64,000 bases of DNA from Lentzea albidocapillata subsp. violacea (GCF_900100275.1 NZ_FNET01000008.1:124001-188000), one strand, 5' to 3'; shown: positions 45,469-55,030, counted from the first letter of the stretch. The notes: generated by a model not told the origin, from the sequence alone. Numbers and translations are program-made.

Positions 45469-46578
45469 ATGCGCGCACTCGTTGCTGCTGGGTTGGTGCT
45501 GGTCGTCGCGGCGTGCTCGTCGCCGGAACCGGGCGGCAACGCGCCGTCGAAGGCGCCGGCGCCGCAGGGCCTGAAGGTCGAGGAGATCGCGGGCGGCTTC
45601 CAGCACGCCTGGGACATCGGGTTCCTGCCCGACGGCTCGATGCTCGTCACCGAACGCCCCGGCGGCGTCAAGCTGGTCAGGAACGGCCAGGTCACGCCCG
45701 TCGACATCGACCTGGGCGACCTGCAGGCGCGTGGTGAGGGCGGCCTGATGGGGCTGGTGATCCACCCGGACAACGAGCGCTTCACCGTTTGCTACAACAC
45801 CTCGCGGGACGTGCGGCTGGTGACGTTCCGCCTCGACGGCACGAAGGCGACCAGGACGAAGGACCTGCTCACCGGCATGCCGTCGAACTCCAGCGGGCGG
45901 CACTCCGGCTGCCGGCCGACGCTGGCGCCGGACGGCTCGATGTTCGTCGCGACCGGGGACATCGCGCAGGCCCGCAACCCGCAGGACCGCACGAGCCTTG
46001 GTGGCAAGGTGCTGCGGATCGACCCGGAGACGGGTGAGGGCGCGGCCGGCAACCCCTTCATCACCTCGGCGAACGCCAACGAGCGCCGCGTCTACTCCTA
46101 CGGTCATCGCAACGTGCAGGGTGTGGTGTTCCGGCCGGGTGGCGACCAGATCTTCTCCAGCGAGCACGGCCCTGACGTCGACGACGAGGTCAACCTGGTG
46201 CGGAAGGGCGCCAACTACGGCTGGGACCCGTCCCAGGGCGGCACGCAGACCCGGTACGACGAGAGCGTGCCGATGACCGACCTGGAACGGTTCCCGGACG
46301 CGGTGCCGGCGGTGTGGTCGTCGGGGTCGACGACCGAGGCGATCTGCCAGGCGGCGTTCTGGAACGGCAAGCTCGCGATCACCGCGCTGAAGGGCTCGAA
46401 GCTGCTGCTCTTCACGCTCGACGCCGCCGGCAAGGTGCAGAACGTGAGCATCCCCGAGGAGCTGAACGACACGTACGGCCGGCTGCGCGCCGCCCGCACC
46501 GGGCCGGACGGGGCGCTCTACCTCACGTCGTCGAACGGGACGAACGACAAGCTGCTCAGGCTCACCGGGAACGGCTGA
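45469..46578 (+). CDS. Glucose/sorbosone dehydrogenase-like lipoprotein (PQQ-type propeller)
   Basis: A 369-residue lipoprotein: MRALVAAGLVLVVAACSSPE gives the lipobox AAC. The six-bladed propeller has GFQHAWDIGFLPDGSMLVTERPGGVKLV, EGGLMGLVIHPDNERF, GTKATRTKDLLTGMPS, SGRHSGCRPTLAPDGSMFVATGD, YSYGHRNVQGVVFRPGGDQIFSSEHGPDVDDEVNLV and ANYGWDP. HGPDVDDE and GHRN carry the Ca/PQQ-linked residues. The family oxidises aldose sugars with PQQ, but many actinobacterial homologues lack PQQ synthesis, so the cofactor is uncertain. Confidence 0.88.
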   Translation: MRALVAAGLVLVVAACSSPEPGGNAPSKAPAPQGLKVEEIAGGFQHAWDIGFLPDGSMLVTERPGGVKLVRNGQVTPVDIDLGDLQARGEGGLMGLVIHPDNERFTVCYNTSRDVRLVTFRLDGTKATRTKDLLTGMPSNSSGRHSGCRPTLAPDGSMFVATGDIAQARNPQDRTSLGGKVLRIDPETGEGAAGNPFITSANANERRVYSYGHRNVQGVVFRPGGDQIFSSEHGPDVDDEVNLVRKGANYGWDPSQGGTQTRYDESVPMTDLERFPDAVPAVWSSGSTTEAICQAAFWNGKLAITALKGSKLLLFTLDAAGKVQNVSIPEELNDTYGRLRAARTGPDGALYLTSSNGTNDKLLRLTGNG

Positions 46579-46773
46579 GCCCGGCCGAGCCAGGCTTCAC
46601 TGGAAACCATCGCGCCGGCATCGCCGAGGTCGGCGCACTTGTCGTGATCCTCGAACGTGCACCGCGCTGAGGTGGATGCGGATGTGACGCACCGCCGGCA
46701 CGCGATCATCGAACAGAGGCGATCAGAGCCACCCACTCCAGGACGTCGAGCGCGAGCGGCAGGTCGAGGACCG

Positions 46774-47196
46774 CTATCGCCTGTTCAACGCTGCCAGCAC
46801 CGACCGAACGGCCTTCTGGTCGTCGTTCATGCCGCCGGGAAACGCCTGACACTCCACGCTGGAGCCGTCCAGAAGGAAGATGTGCAGACCGTTTCTCCAC
46901 CTGGGCAGCACGTTGGGGCGCAGGTACTCGACCCGCGCGATGTCCTGCCAACGCAGTTCGACGGTCTCGATCAGGTTTCGCACCACGACGCCATCAGGAC
47001 CGATCTCGACTCCGATGTGCCACACCCGCCACATGCCGAGCCCGGAGAGGGGAGCGGCGATGCACAGGAAAGCCACCTGACCGAAGCCAGGTGTGCCGAA
47101 TATGACGAAGAACAGCGCCGCCAGCACCGGCATCCCGGTCACGAACAGTCCTGTGCTGCGGTAGCGCGGCTGGACGTGGTTGACCCTTTCCCCCAC
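46774..47196 (-). CDS. PH-like domain membrane protein
   Basis: A 140-residue protein from GTG 47196. Two helices (GLFVTGMPVLAALFFVIFGT and FGQVAFLCIAAPLSGLGMW) precede a soluble part with VEIGPDGVVVRNLIETVELRWQDIARVEY, the bacterial PH (bPH6/YdbT-like) signature, then FLLDGSSVECQAFPGG. The function is unknown. The longer frame from 47271 adds a strongly basic stretch that is not typical. Confidence 0.65.
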   Translation of the reverse strand: MGERVNHVQPRYRSTGLFVTGMPVLAALFFVIFGTPGFGQVAFLCIAAPLSGLGMWRVWHIGVEIGPDGVVVRNLIETVELRWQDIARVEYLRPNVLPRWRNGLHIFLLDGSSVECQAFPGGMNDDQKAVRSVLAALNRR

Positions 47197-47330
47197 ACCG
47201 GGACCGTACCACCGAGTCCACCGTCTAAGTGGTCGGCGACAGATCGCGATCACCAAGGCCGCTGGTGTCATCAGCTGTTGTCACGGCCTCGCCCTCGCGG
47301 CATGGAACCCCGGTGTCCGGTTCATCGAGG

Positions 47331-47438
47331 GAGCTTCACTACGACTGGAACAAGTACCGCACGCTGGTCCGTGACAAGAGCATCACACCCGTGATCGCCC
47401 GCCGTGGAACCGAACATGGCTCCGGGTCGACTCCGTAG
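47331..47438 (+). pseudogene. IS5-family transposase remnant (C-terminal fragment)
   Basis: A 35-codon stretch reads ELHYDWNKYRTLVRDKSITP followed by VIARRGTEHGSG, then diverges to a stop. Y-D-x-x-K-Y-R-x-L-V/L-R-x-x-x-I-x-P-V-I-A-R-R-G-x-x-H-G-S-G-L is the conserved segment of IS5/IS1647-type DDE transposases, before the catalytic Glu. The Glu-containing RWVVER segment that normally follows is gone, so it is non-functional. No inverted repeats or target duplications can be assigned. Confidence 0.7.
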
Positions 47439-47447
47439 TTAGGAGTT

Positions 47448-48062
47448 CTAGGAACGGCTGCGCAGCTTCGGCTTGTGCTCCATCGCCGACAACCCGTTCC
47501 ACGCCAGGTTCACCAGGTGCGCCGCGACCTCGTCCTTCTTGGGCTTGCGCGCCTCCAGCCACCACTGCCCGGTCAGCGCGACCATCCCGACCAGCGCCTG
47601 CGCGTAGAGCGCGGCGAGCTTGCGGTCGTAGCCCTGCCTGGCGAAGTGCAGCCCGAGGATGTGCTCGACCTGCGACGCGATGTCGTTCAGCAGGGACGAG
47701 AACGTGCCGGAGGACGACGCGACGGGCGAGTCGCGCACCAGGATGCGGAACCCGTCGGTCGAGCCCTCGATGTAGTCGAGCAACGCGCAGGCGGCCTGTT
47801 CGAGCAGCTCACGCGGGTGCGATCCGCCGTCCAGCGCGTCGACGATCTGGTCCATCAGGCGCTGCATCTCGCGGTCCACGACGACGGCGTAGATGCCTTC
47901 CTTGCCGCCGAAGTGCTCGTAGACGACGGGCTTCGACACGCTGGCGCGGGCGGCGATCTCCTCGACCGAGGTCGCGTCGAAGCCCTTCTCGGCGAACAGG
48001 GCCCGGGAGACGTCCAGGAGCTGCTCTCGGCGTTCCTTGCCCGTCATCCTGACCCTGGCCAT
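47448..48062 (-). CDS. TetR-family regulator in an operon with the desaturase
   Basis: A 204-residue regulator. The HTH is RREQLLDVSRALFAEKGFDA, then TSVEEIAARASVSKPVVYEHFGGKEGIYAVVVDREM. The C-terminal ligand domain contains GTFSSLLNDIASQVEHILGL and VALTGQWWLEARKPKKDEVAAHLVNLAWNGL, as in acyl-CoA-responsive regulators of desaturase genes. It starts 18 bases after the desaturase on the same strand, so the two are co-transcribed. The 22-bp palindrome at 49068 is the likely operator. Confidence 0.88.
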   Translation of the reverse strand: MARVRMTGKERREQLLDVSRALFAEKGFDATSVEEIAARASVSKPVVYEHFGGKEGIYAVVVDREMQRLMDQIVDALDGGSHPRELLEQAACALLDYIEGSTDGFRILVRDSPVASSSGTFSSLLNDIASQVEHILGLHFARQGYDRKLAALYAQALVGMVALTGQWWLEARKPKKDEVAAHLVNLAWNGLSAMEHKPKLRSRS

Positions 48063-48080
48063 CGAGTCAGCCTACAAAGG

Positions 48081-49022
48081 TCACTTCCTGGCGGTGATCC
48101 TGGCCAGGCGCTGTTCGCTCGGCCAGCGGACGTGCGTCGCCCAGCCGAGCTTCTCGAACGTCCAGATCACGCGGGCCGAGATGTCGATCTGGCCGCGCCT
48201 CACGCCGTGCCGTGCGGAGGTCGGGTCGGCGTGGTGCAGGTTGTGCCATGACTCGCCGAAGCTCAGGATCGCGAGCGCCCAGACGTTGGCCGACCGGTCG
48301 CGGGCGGCGAACGGGCGGTCGCCCACCATGTGGCAGACCGAGTTCACCGACCACGTCAGGTGGTGCAGGAACGCGACGCGCACCAGGCCGGCCCAGAAGA
48401 ACGCCGTCACGCCGCCCCAGACCGACCACGTGACGAGGCCGCCGAGAACGCCCGGCGCGGCCAGCGAGATCGTCGTCCACAGCACGAAGTGCTTGTCGAC
48501 CCACACGATGTCCTTGTCGGCCAGCAGGTCCGGCGCGAAGCGCTGGTGGTTGGTCTTGTTGCGCTCGAACAGCCAGCCCATGTGCGCATGCCAGAAGCCC
48601 TTGGCCAGCGCCGCGGGTCCGGTGCCGAACAGCCACGGCGAGTGCGGGTCGCCCTCGCGGTCGGAGAACGCGTGGTGGCGGCGGTGGTCGGCCACCCAGT
48701 CGATGACGGGACCCTGCAAGGCCATCGAGCCGGCGATCGCGAGCGCGATCTTCAGCGGGCGCTTGGCCTTGAACGAGCCGTGCGTGAAGTAGCGGTGGTA
48801 GCCGGTCGTCACGCCGAGGCCCGAGAGGTAGTAGAACGCGACGAAGAGCGCCACGTCGACCCAGCCGAGGCCCCAGCCCCAGGCGAAGGGAACGGCGGCC
48901 AGCAGCGCGAGGAGCGGAACGACGACGAACACGTACACGCCGAACTGTTCGGCGTGGTTGCGCCGTTTTCCGAGCAGGGGTTTCGGGCCGAGGTCCGCGG
49001 CCCGGTCCATGGTCGAAGTCAT
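48081..49022 (-). CDS. Membrane acyl-CoA delta-9-type desaturase
   Basis: A 313-residue integral membrane desaturase. The three histidine boxes are GYHRYFTHGSF (HxxxxH), DHRRHHAFSD (HxxHH) and ESWHNLHHADP (HxxHH). Four hydrophobic segments surround them (VYVFVVVPLLALLAAVPFAWGW, DVALFVAFYYLSGLGV, and two central ones). It introduces a cis double bond into fatty acyl chains, needing an electron donor not encoded here. ATG at 49022 has AGAGG upstream. It is the first gene of an operon with the TetR regulator and has a perfect palindrome in its promoter region. Confidence 0.92.
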   Translation of the reverse strand: MTSTMDRAADLGPKPLLGKRRNHAEQFGVYVFVVVPLLALLAAVPFAWGWGLGWVDVALFVAFYYLSGLGVTTGYHRYFTHGSFKAKRPLKIALAIAGSMALQGPVIDWVADHRRHHAFSDREGDPHSPWLFGTGPAALAKGFWHAHMGWLFERNKTNHQRFAPDLLADKDIVWVDKHFVLWTTISLAAPGVLGGLVTWSVWGGVTAFFWAGLVRVAFLHHLTWSVNSVCHMVGDRPFAARDRSANVWALAILSFGESWHNLHHADPTSARHGVRRGQIDISARVIWTFEKLGWATHVRWPSEQRLARITARK

Positions 49023-49067
49023 CCGGAAACCTCTGGGGGGTGAGGGGTTGACGTACCTACGCGACCG

Positions 49068-49089
49068 TAACTTACGCAAGCGTAAGTTA
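49068..49089. promoter_or_regulatory. Perfect 22-bp palindromic operator upstream of the desaturase/TetR operon
   Basis: TAACTTACGC and its exact reverse complement GCGTAAGTTA flank the centre AA. It lies 46 bases upstream of the desaturase start (49022) and about 105 bases upstream of the divergent hydrolase (49195). A palindrome this long is not expected by chance. Spacing and context fit autoregulation by the TetR protein, released by acyl-CoA, as known for DesT. Confidence 0.8.
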
Positions 49090-49194
49090 GGCTCCCCTGC
49101 TTCGCTACACCCGGCGTGGAAACTCATGGACAGTTCTCAGGAACAGCCCGCTGTGTCGCCTGGAATCGAGACCTCGACCCGGCATCATCGAACG

Positions 49195-50334
49195 ATGGCC
49201 AGCCGCAAGATCATCCGGATCACCGTGACCTCGTTGCTCGTCGTGCTCGTGCTGGTCACAGCGGCTCTGGGCGGCGTCGGCTGGTACTACAGCGGCGAGC
49301 TGCTCGAACCGGAGGAGGTGCCGCGGCGCTACCCCGAGACGGCGCTGGGGGTGGACGACAGGAACGTCGTCCTCGCCGAATCGAAGCTCACGCTGCAACG
49401 CGGCACGTTCGGCATCGTCTGGCCCGGCGGCACCGCGAAGGTCGGCGACATCGCGTCGACCAGGAACGGCCGCGTGGAGCGCCCTCTGCTGGAGGGCACC
49501 GCACCGCCCGAGGGCACCAAGGTGCGCATGGAGACCGGCGTCTACGAGGGCAACCCGAAGACGTCGCTCGGCCTGGTCTTCAGCGACGTCGCGGTGCCGG
49601 GCGAGCTCGGCGACATGCCCGCGTGGTTCGTTCCGGCGGCGAAACCGGACACGTGGGTCATCACCGTGCACGGCCGTGGCGCGTCGCGTGAAGAGGCACT
49701 GCGGGTGGTTCCGCAGTTGCACGGCGCGGGGTTGCCCGTCCTGCTGATCACCTACCGCAACGACCCCGGCGTCCCGAAGTCGCCGGACGGCCTCTACCAC
49801 CTCGGCGACACCGAATGGCGCGACGTCGAGGCCGCGATCAGGTACGCGCAGGGCCAGGGCGCGCAGAAGGTCGTGCTCTACGGCTGGTCGATGGGCGGCG
49901 CGATCGTCGGCCAGACGCTCGCCCGGTCCGGCCTCGCGGCGGCCGTGAGCGGCGTCGTGCTCGACTCCCCCGTCACGAACTGGACGCAGACGCTGAACCT
50001 GCAGGCGGAGAACCGGGGCGTGCCGACGTGGCTCACGCCGGTGGCCGAGGTCGTGTCCGGCTGGCGCGCGGACATCGACTTCGACCGGTTCGACCTGGTC
50101 CGCAACCCGCCCGCGCTCAAGCCGCCGACGCTGCTCATCCACGGCTCGGCGGACGGCACAGTGCCCGCCCAGTCGTCGCGCGACCTCGCGACCGCGGCGA
50201 ACGGGCTCGGGTGGCCGCTGCAGTACGTGGAGATCCCTGGCGCCGACCACACGTCGGGGTGGAATGTGGCGACGGACACGTATCGCACCGCCCTGGGTGA
50301 CTTCCTGACCAGGTCAATCGGCGCGAAGCCGTGA
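49195..50334 (+). CDS. Membrane-anchored alpha/beta hydrolase
   Basis: A 379-residue protein with an N-terminal anchor (IIRITVTSLLVVLVLVTAALGGVGWYY). The lipase-like fold has TWVITVHGRGASREEALRVVPQL, then VLYGWSMGGAIVGQTLA (Ser in GWSMGG), LLIHGSADGTVPAQSSRD (Asp) and IPGADHTSGWNVATD (His). An alternative longer reading uses in-frame codons upstream, but ATG 49195 directly precedes the basic-hydrophobic anchor. Substrate unknown. It shares the intergenic palindrome with the desaturase operon. Confidence 0.88.
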   Translation: MASRKIIRITVTSLLVVLVLVTAALGGVGWYYSGELLEPEEVPRRYPETALGVDDRNVVLAESKLTLQRGTFGIVWPGGTAKVGDIASTRNGRVERPLLEGTAPPEGTKVRMETGVYEGNPKTSLGLVFSDVAVPGELGDMPAWFVPAAKPDTWVITVHGRGASREEALRVVPQLHGAGLPVLLITYRNDPGVPKSPDGLYHLGDTEWRDVEAAIRYAQGQGAQKVVLYGWSMGGAIVGQTLARSGLAAAVSGVVLDSPVTNWTQTLNLQAENRGVPTWLTPVAEVVSGWRADIDFDRFDLVRNPPALKPPTLLIHGSADGTVPAQSSRDLATAANGLGWPLQYVEIPGADHTSGWNVATDTYRTALGDFLTRSIGAKP

Positions 50335-50422
50335 TCTTGAACTGAGCCGAGTGAGTGGTGGTTGGACACGAAGAGGACCACTCGTGACAACATGTGCCCT
50401 GAGCGGACGTGAGTTCGCTCAT

Positions 50423-50493
50423 TCCGCCATGGTGTAAAGGCAGCACCTCTGATTTTGGTTCAGATGGTCCAGGTTCGAATCCTGGTGGCGGAG
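50423..50493 (+). tRNA. tRNA-Gln (UUG)
   Basis: Acceptor arms TCCGCCA and TGGCGGA pair, with discriminator G and no encoded CCA. The anticodon stem TCTGA/TCAGA encloses loop TTTTGGT, giving anticodon UUG. The T loop is TTCGAAT with a CAGG/CCTG stem. The variable loop is short, as normal for Gln. The diguanylate cyclase gene starts about 90 bases downstream. Confidence 0.95.
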
Positions 50494-50585
50494 CTGGGCA
50501 CGAGTCAGTGTGGTCTTTGGGAGGTGCGAAGCTGCCCGAGGAAACGGTCGACGAGCAGGGCAACGTGGGCCACCGCCATCACGAG

Positions 50586-52205
50586 ATGTCCGACGCGTGG
50601 CTGGTGGGTCGCGCGAGCGAACTCGTCGCCGTGGCCCAGAGCAGCCACCTCGCCGCGCAACTGGACGCGGCCGCCGAGATCGACCGCATCCTCGCCGAGG
50701 CGCAGGGCCGCGGTGAGCCCCGCATCGTCGCGCAGCTGCTCAGAGCCGCGGCCGTGGTCAGGCTGGTCACGCCGGGCCTCGTCGACATGTCCGATCCGCA
50801 GCTCGACGAGATGCTCGCCCACTGCCGCCGCCACGGCCTGATCGTGCTGGAGGCGGACGCGCGGGCGTTGCGCGGCCGCCGGTTCCTGCTGGGCAACGCC
50901 GAGGACAAGGCGCTGACCGAGATCGCGTCGGCCCTGGCGATGATGCTCGACGAGGTACCCGAGGTCGACCCGGTCTTCGACAAGCGGATCTGGGACCAGC
51001 TGCTCGCCACGACGCTGCAGGACATCGCCCTGGTGCTGACCCAGCTCGGCGTCTACGAGATGGCCGACGACGTGCTGGCGGGCGCGAACAACGCGCTGCG
51101 CGAGAGCGGCCAGCCGCACCAGATCTACGTCCACCTGGTCAACCGCGCCCGGCTGCGGATCGGCTGGGGCCTGCGCCTCGAACGGGTGAACCTGCACGAC
51201 GCCGCGCACGAGCAGTTCAAGGTCGCCTCCGGGCTCGCCGAGGCCGCCGAGGTGCCGTTCCGGCAGTCGCTGCACCCCGGCCGGCGTGACCTCGACGCCG
51301 CCGAGCAGGTGCCGATCCTCGGTGCCGCCCACGCGCTGACGAACCCCAGGGAAGGCCACCTCGACCGGCTGTGGTCGTTGCGCGGCCTGTCGATGTACGC
51401 GCGGGAACTGATCATCGTCGCGATCGCGCTGGCCCGGTGCCTGGTCGAGGCGAACCGGCTGGACGACGCGCTCAAGGTCCTCGACGACACGCGCACGCAG
51501 ATGGAGCACGACACGTCGGAACCGTCGCTGGTGCTGTCGCTGGAGCGCGAGTACGCACACCTGCACGGTCCACACACGACGTCGGCGCTGCAGGCCTACA
51601 ACGCGGCCTTGGAGCTGGAGCTGTGGCAGATGCGGGAGTCCCGCGTGGCCACGCTGCAGACGCGCCGTGAGCACGAACGGCTGACGCGGGCGCACGGCCA
51701 GATCGCGCAGCAGGCGTTGCAGGACCCGTTGACCGGGCTGCCGAACCGCCGCGCGCTCGACGACAAGATGGGCGAGCTCATCGCCGGTCAGGTCGATCCG
51801 TTCTCCATCGCGCTGGTGGACCTCGACGGGTTCAAGGGCGTGAACGACCGGCATTCACATGCCGACGGTGATGATGTTCTCCGGGTGATTGCCAGCACAC
51901 TCCGGCAGGCCCTGCGGGGTGACGACATGGTGGCCCGCTACGGCGGTGACGAGTTCGTCGTACTGCTGCCGGGCGCCCCTCTGCACGCCGCGGAAGCGGC
52001 ACTCGGCCGGGCCGTGGATGCCGTGGCGGGCTTGCCAATCGACCTCTCCCGGGGAGTGACGCTGTCGGTCGGTGTCATCTCGCTGCGGCCACGCGAATCC
52101 GCCAACCAGGCCCTGTCAAGGGCGGACTCGGCGATGTACGTGGCGAAGCGCCAAGGTGGCTGCCAGGTTGCGGCCGTGGCCGGGGAGCCCTCCGCGGAGG
52201 CTTAG
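50586..52205 (+). CDS. Diguanylate cyclase (GGDEF)
   Basis: About 539 residues. The first ~380 form an all-helical, TPR-like sensor region ([66 protein letters not shown]). A GGDEF domain starts ~residue 390: [42 protein letters not shown], and the exact active-site motif [18 protein letters not shown] ends five residues before GGDEF, so the inhibitory I-site is present. It makes c-di-GMP, which controls development in actinomycetes. No EAL domain or membrane helix is present. ATG 50586 is the first clear Met after the tRNA; an upstream start is possible. Confidence 0.9.
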   Translation: MSDAWLVGRASELVAVAQSSHLAAQLDAAAEIDRILAEAQGRGEPRIVAQLLRAAAVVRLVTPGLVDMSDPQLDEMLAHCRRHGLIVLEADARALRGRRFLLGNAEDKALTEIASALAMMLDEVPEVDPVFDKRIWDQLLATTLQDIALVLTQLGVYEMADDVLAGANNALRESGQPHQIYVHLVNRARLRIGWGLRLERVNLHDAAHEQFKVASGLAEAAEVPFRQSLHPGRRDLDAAEQVPILGAAHALTNPREGHLDRLWSLRGLSMYARELIIVAIALARCLVEANRLDDALKVLDDTRTQMEHDTSEPSLVLSLEREYAHLHGPHTTSALQAYNAALELELWQMRESRVATLQTRREHERLTRAHGQIAQQALQDPLTGLPNRRALDDKMGELIAGQVDPFSIALVDLDGFKGVNDRHSHADGDDVLRVIASTLRQALRGDDMVARYGGDEFVVLLPGAPLHAAEAALGRAVDAVAGLPIDLSRGVTLSVGVISLRPRESANQALSRADSAMYVAKRQGGCQVAAVAGEPSAEA

Positions 52206-52251
52206 GCTGGTCGCGGACTTCGAAACACCCAGCCTGTTAGGGAGAGCATTG

Positions 52252-53724
52252 ATGCTCGAGGGCCCTGTCAGCACGGTCGTGCTCGCCGCCGGGGAAGGCA
52301 CCCGCATGCGGTCGTCCACGCCCAAGGTGCTGCACCGGATCGCCGGCCGCTCACTCGTCGAACACGCGGTGCGCGCCGCGGCCGGCACAGACCCCGACCA
52401 CCTGGCCGTCGTGGTCGGTCACGGCCGAGAAGCCGTCACCGAGCATCTGGAGACCCTCGCCGCGACGCTGGGCCGCAAGGTCACCGTCGCGGTGCAGGCC
52501 GAGCAGAAGGGCACCGGGCACGCCGTCTCGTGCGGCCTGGCCGAGCTGCCGCACGACCTGGCCGGCACGGTGATCGTCAGCTACGGCGACGTGCCGCTGC
52601 TCGACACCCAGACGTTCACCGCGCTGCTCGCCGAGCACCGGTCCGCCGGCAACGCGGTCACCGTCCTGACGGCCGTGGTGGAGAACCCCACCGGATACGG
52701 CCGGATCGTCCGCGACGCCGACGGCACCGTGCAGCGGATCGTGGAGCAGAAGGACGCCGACCAAGCCGAGCAGCTGATCAACGAGATCAACTCCGGCGTC
52801 TACGCGTTCGACGCGGCCGTGCTGCGAGACGGCCTCTCGCGGTTGTCCACCGACAACGCGCAGGGCGAGCTCTACCTGACCGACGTCCTGGGCATCGCCC
52901 GCGGCGACGGCAAGCGCGTGGGCGCGCTGATCGCGTCCGACCGCTGGCTGGTCGAGGGCATCAACGACCGCGTGCAGCTCTCGGCCGTCGGCGCCGAGAT
53001 GAACCGCCGCATCGTCGAGGGCCTCATGCGCTCCGGCGTGACCGTCGTGGACCCCGCCTCGGTGTGGGTGGACGCGGACGTGCAGGTGGGCCAGGACGCC
53101 CTGATCGAGCCGAACGTGCAGCTCCGCGCGGGCACGGTGATCGGCTCCCAGGCGACCGTCGGCCCGGACACCACACTCTCCGGCGTGACGGTCGGTGCCG
53201 GTGCCTCCGTCGTGCGAACCCACGGCAGCGACTCGGTGATCGGCGACGGCGCGTCCGTCGGCCCGTTCGCCTACCTCCGCCCCGGCACCTCCCTGGGCGT
53301 GAAGGGCAAGATCGGCACGTTCGTCGAGACGAAGAACTCGCAGATCGGCGACGGCTCGAAGGTCCCCCACCTGTCCTACATCGGCGACGCCACGATCGGC
53401 GATCACAGCAACATCGGGGCAGCATCGGTGACCGTCAACTACGACGGCGTGAACAAGCACCGCACGATCGTCGGATCCCACTGCCGCACCGGCTCGGACA
53501 ACATGTTCGTAGCGCCGGTGACCGTGGGCGACGGCGCGTACACCGGCGCGGGCACCGTCCTGCGCCGCAACGTCCCACCGGGCGCGCTGGCCGTGTCCGG
53601 AGGCCCACAGCGCAACCTCGAAGGCTGGGTAATCAGCCGTCGTGAAGGCACGGCGGCCGCTCAGGCGGCAGCCGAGGCCCTGGCGAAGCAGAATGCCGAC
53701 GAGAACACAAAGGAGGGTCGCTGA
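52252..53724 (+). CDS. glmU: Bifunctional GlmU (UDP-GlcNAc pyrophosphorylase / acetyltransferase)
   Basis: A 490-residue bifunctional enzyme. The N-terminal uridyltransferase has [20 protein letters not shown] and [17 protein letters not shown]. The C-terminal acetyltransferase is a left-handed hexapeptide helix ([66 protein letters not shown]). It makes UDP-GlcNAc for peptidoglycan. The ATG at 52252 has AGGGAG upstream; prs follows after 2 bases, the conserved actinobacterial order. Confidence 0.97.
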   Translation: MLEGPVSTVVLAAGEGTRMRSSTPKVLHRIAGRSLVEHAVRAAAGTDPDHLAVVVGHGREAVTEHLETLAATLGRKVTVAVQAEQKGTGHAVSCGLAELPHDLAGTVIVSYGDVPLLDTQTFTALLAEHRSAGNAVTVLTAVVENPTGYGRIVRDADGTVQRIVEQKDADQAEQLINEINSGVYAFDAAVLRDGLSRLSTDNAQGELYLTDVLGIARGDGKRVGALIASDRWLVEGINDRVQLSAVGAEMNRRIVEGLMRSGVTVVDPASVWVDADVQVGQDALIEPNVQLRAGTVIGSQATVGPDTTLSGVTVGAGASVVRTHGSDSVIGDGASVGPFAYLRPGTSLGVKGKIGTFVETKNSQIGDGSKVPHLSYIGDATIGDHSNIGAASVTVNYDGVNKHRTIVGSHCRTGSDNMFVAPVTVGDGAYTGAGTVLRRNVPPGALAVSGGPQRNLEGWVISRREGTAAAQAAAEALAKQNADENTKEGR

Positions 53725-53726
53725 CC

Positions 53727-54710
53727 GTGAACCCGCAGATGCCCGGCACACCGAAGAAGAACCTGATGCTCTTCGGCGGGCGCGCCTACCCGGAGTTGAC
53801 GGAAGAGGTCTCGAAGCACCTCAACGTCACGGTGACCCCTCAGTCGGCCTACGACTTCGCGAACGGCGAGATCTTCGTCCGCTTCGAGGAGTCCGTCCGA
53901 GGCTGTGACGCCTTCGTCATCCAGTCGCACACCGCACCCATCAACCAGTGGCTGATGGAACAGCTGATCATGGTCGACGCCCTGAAGCGGGCCTCCGCCA
54001 AGCGCATCACCGTGATCATGCCGTTCTACCCGTACAGCCGCCAGGACAAGAAGCACCGCGGCCGCGAGCCCATCTCCGCCCGCCTGGTAGCCGACCTGTT
54101 CAAAACCGCAGGCGCCGACCGCCTAGTGTCAGTCGACCTGCACACCGCCCAGATCCAGGGCTTCTTCGACGGCCCGGTAGACCACCTGTGGGCCATGCCG
54201 CTCCTGGCGGACCACATCCGCGGCAAGTACGCGGGCCACGAGATCACCGTCGTCTCCCCCGACTCAGGCCGCACCAAGCTGGCCGAGAAGTGGGCGGACA
54301 CCCTGGGCGGCACCCCCATCGCGTTCATCCACAAGACCCGCGACCCCCTCCGCCCGAACGAGGTCGTCTCCAACCGCGTGGTCGGCAAGGTAGAGGGCCG
54401 CCTCTGCATCGTGATCGACGACATGGTCGACACCGGCGGCACAATCGCAGGCGCGGTGAAGCAACTCCTCAACGAGGGCGCCTCCGACGTCGTCATCGCC
54501 GCCACACACGGCATCCTCTCCGGCCCCGCAACCCAACGCCTGCAGGACTCGGGCGCCCGCGAGGTCGTGTTCACCGACACGCTGCCAATCCCAGCGGAGA
54601 AGCGCTTCCCGAACATGACCGTCCTGTCCATCGCACCGCTCTTGGCACGAGTGATCCAGGAAGTGTTCGAGGACGGCTCCGTAACGTCACTGTTCGACGG
54701 CAACGCCTAA
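53727..54710 (+). CDS. prs: Ribose-phosphate pyrophosphokinase
   Basis: A 327-residue PRPP synthetase from GTG 53727, preceded by AGGAGGG. MLFGGRAYPELTEEVSKHL, FANGEIFVRFEESVRG, VIQSHTAPINQWLMEQLIMVDALKRASA, MPFYPYSRQDKKHRGREPISARLVA (ATP flexible loop), DLHTAQIQGFFDGPVDH, and the PRPP motif IVIDDMVDTGGTI are all present. It makes PRPP for nucleotide, His and Trp synthesis. It is co-transcribed with glmU. Downstream follows an 850-bp repeat-rich gap. Confidence 0.97.
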   Translation: MNPQMPGTPKKNLMLFGGRAYPELTEEVSKHLNVTVTPQSAYDFANGEIFVRFEESVRGCDAFVIQSHTAPINQWLMEQLIMVDALKRASAKRITVIMPFYPYSRQDKKHRGREPISARLVADLFKTAGADRLVSVDLHTAQIQGFFDGPVDHLWAMPLLADHIRGKYAGHEITVVSPDSGRTKLAEKWADTLGGTPIAFIHKTRDPLRPNEVVSNRVVGKVEGRLCIVIDDMVDTGGTIAGAVKQLLNEGASDVVIAATHGILSGPATQRLQDSGAREVVFTDTLPIPAEKRFPNMTVLSIAPLLARVIQEVFEDGSVTSLFDGNA

Positions 54711-54762
54711 CCCAACGGCTTAACGCGACGCCGGAGGCGAGCCGTCCTTACCGCGCGGGCCA

Positions 54763-54906
54763 GGCGGTGGGGTCCCATCACGAGTCGCGCCATAGCTCTT
54801 GCTGCACCCAAGAAGGGAGGTCAACCCGACACGCTTTTCGTCCACTTGACACCCCTCCTTGCATGTGGCCCGCTCTTGGCTCGGCTCGTGATGGGACCCC
54901 ACCGCC
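54763..54906. repeat. Long near-palindrome with perfect 22-bp terminal inverted repeats
   Basis: The segment 54763-54784 (GGCGGTGGGGTCCCATCACG plus two bases) is the exact reverse complement of 54885-54906. The ~100-base interior shows further imperfect pairing (AAGGGAGGTCAA against GTGTCAAGTGG-type arms), so the whole 144 bases can fold into one extended hairpin. Ends and size are like a MITE or a structured RNA. No target duplication is seen and no ORF is convincing. It begins ~50 bases after prs. Confidence 0.75.
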
Positions 54907-55000
54907 AACGCAACCCTCTAAGCAACAGGCAGCCGCCCAAAGCAACAGGCGTGCCATCAACCCGCCCGTGGCGTGGACCCCCTGATCAGATTGCCGGGGT

Positions 55001-55017
55001 CTGGGGCAGAGCCCCAG
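55001..55017. terminator. CTGGGGC-AGA-GCCCCAG hairpin (REP-like)
   Basis: CTGGGGC and GCCCCAG form a perfect 7-bp stem with an AGA loop. The surrounding text (GGGGTCTGGGGC-GAGCCCC) is a commonly dispersed actinobacterial intergenic element. It may end transcription of glmU-prs or act as a repeat unit. Confidence 0.5.
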
Positions 55018-55030
55018 GGAAAGCACGCAA

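Noticed and set aside
46579..46773. Possible small gene on the minus strand (TFEDHDKCADLGDAG region)
   Set aside because: No start with a ribosome site, no recognisable family, and the frame runs into the dehydrogenase gene's antisense.
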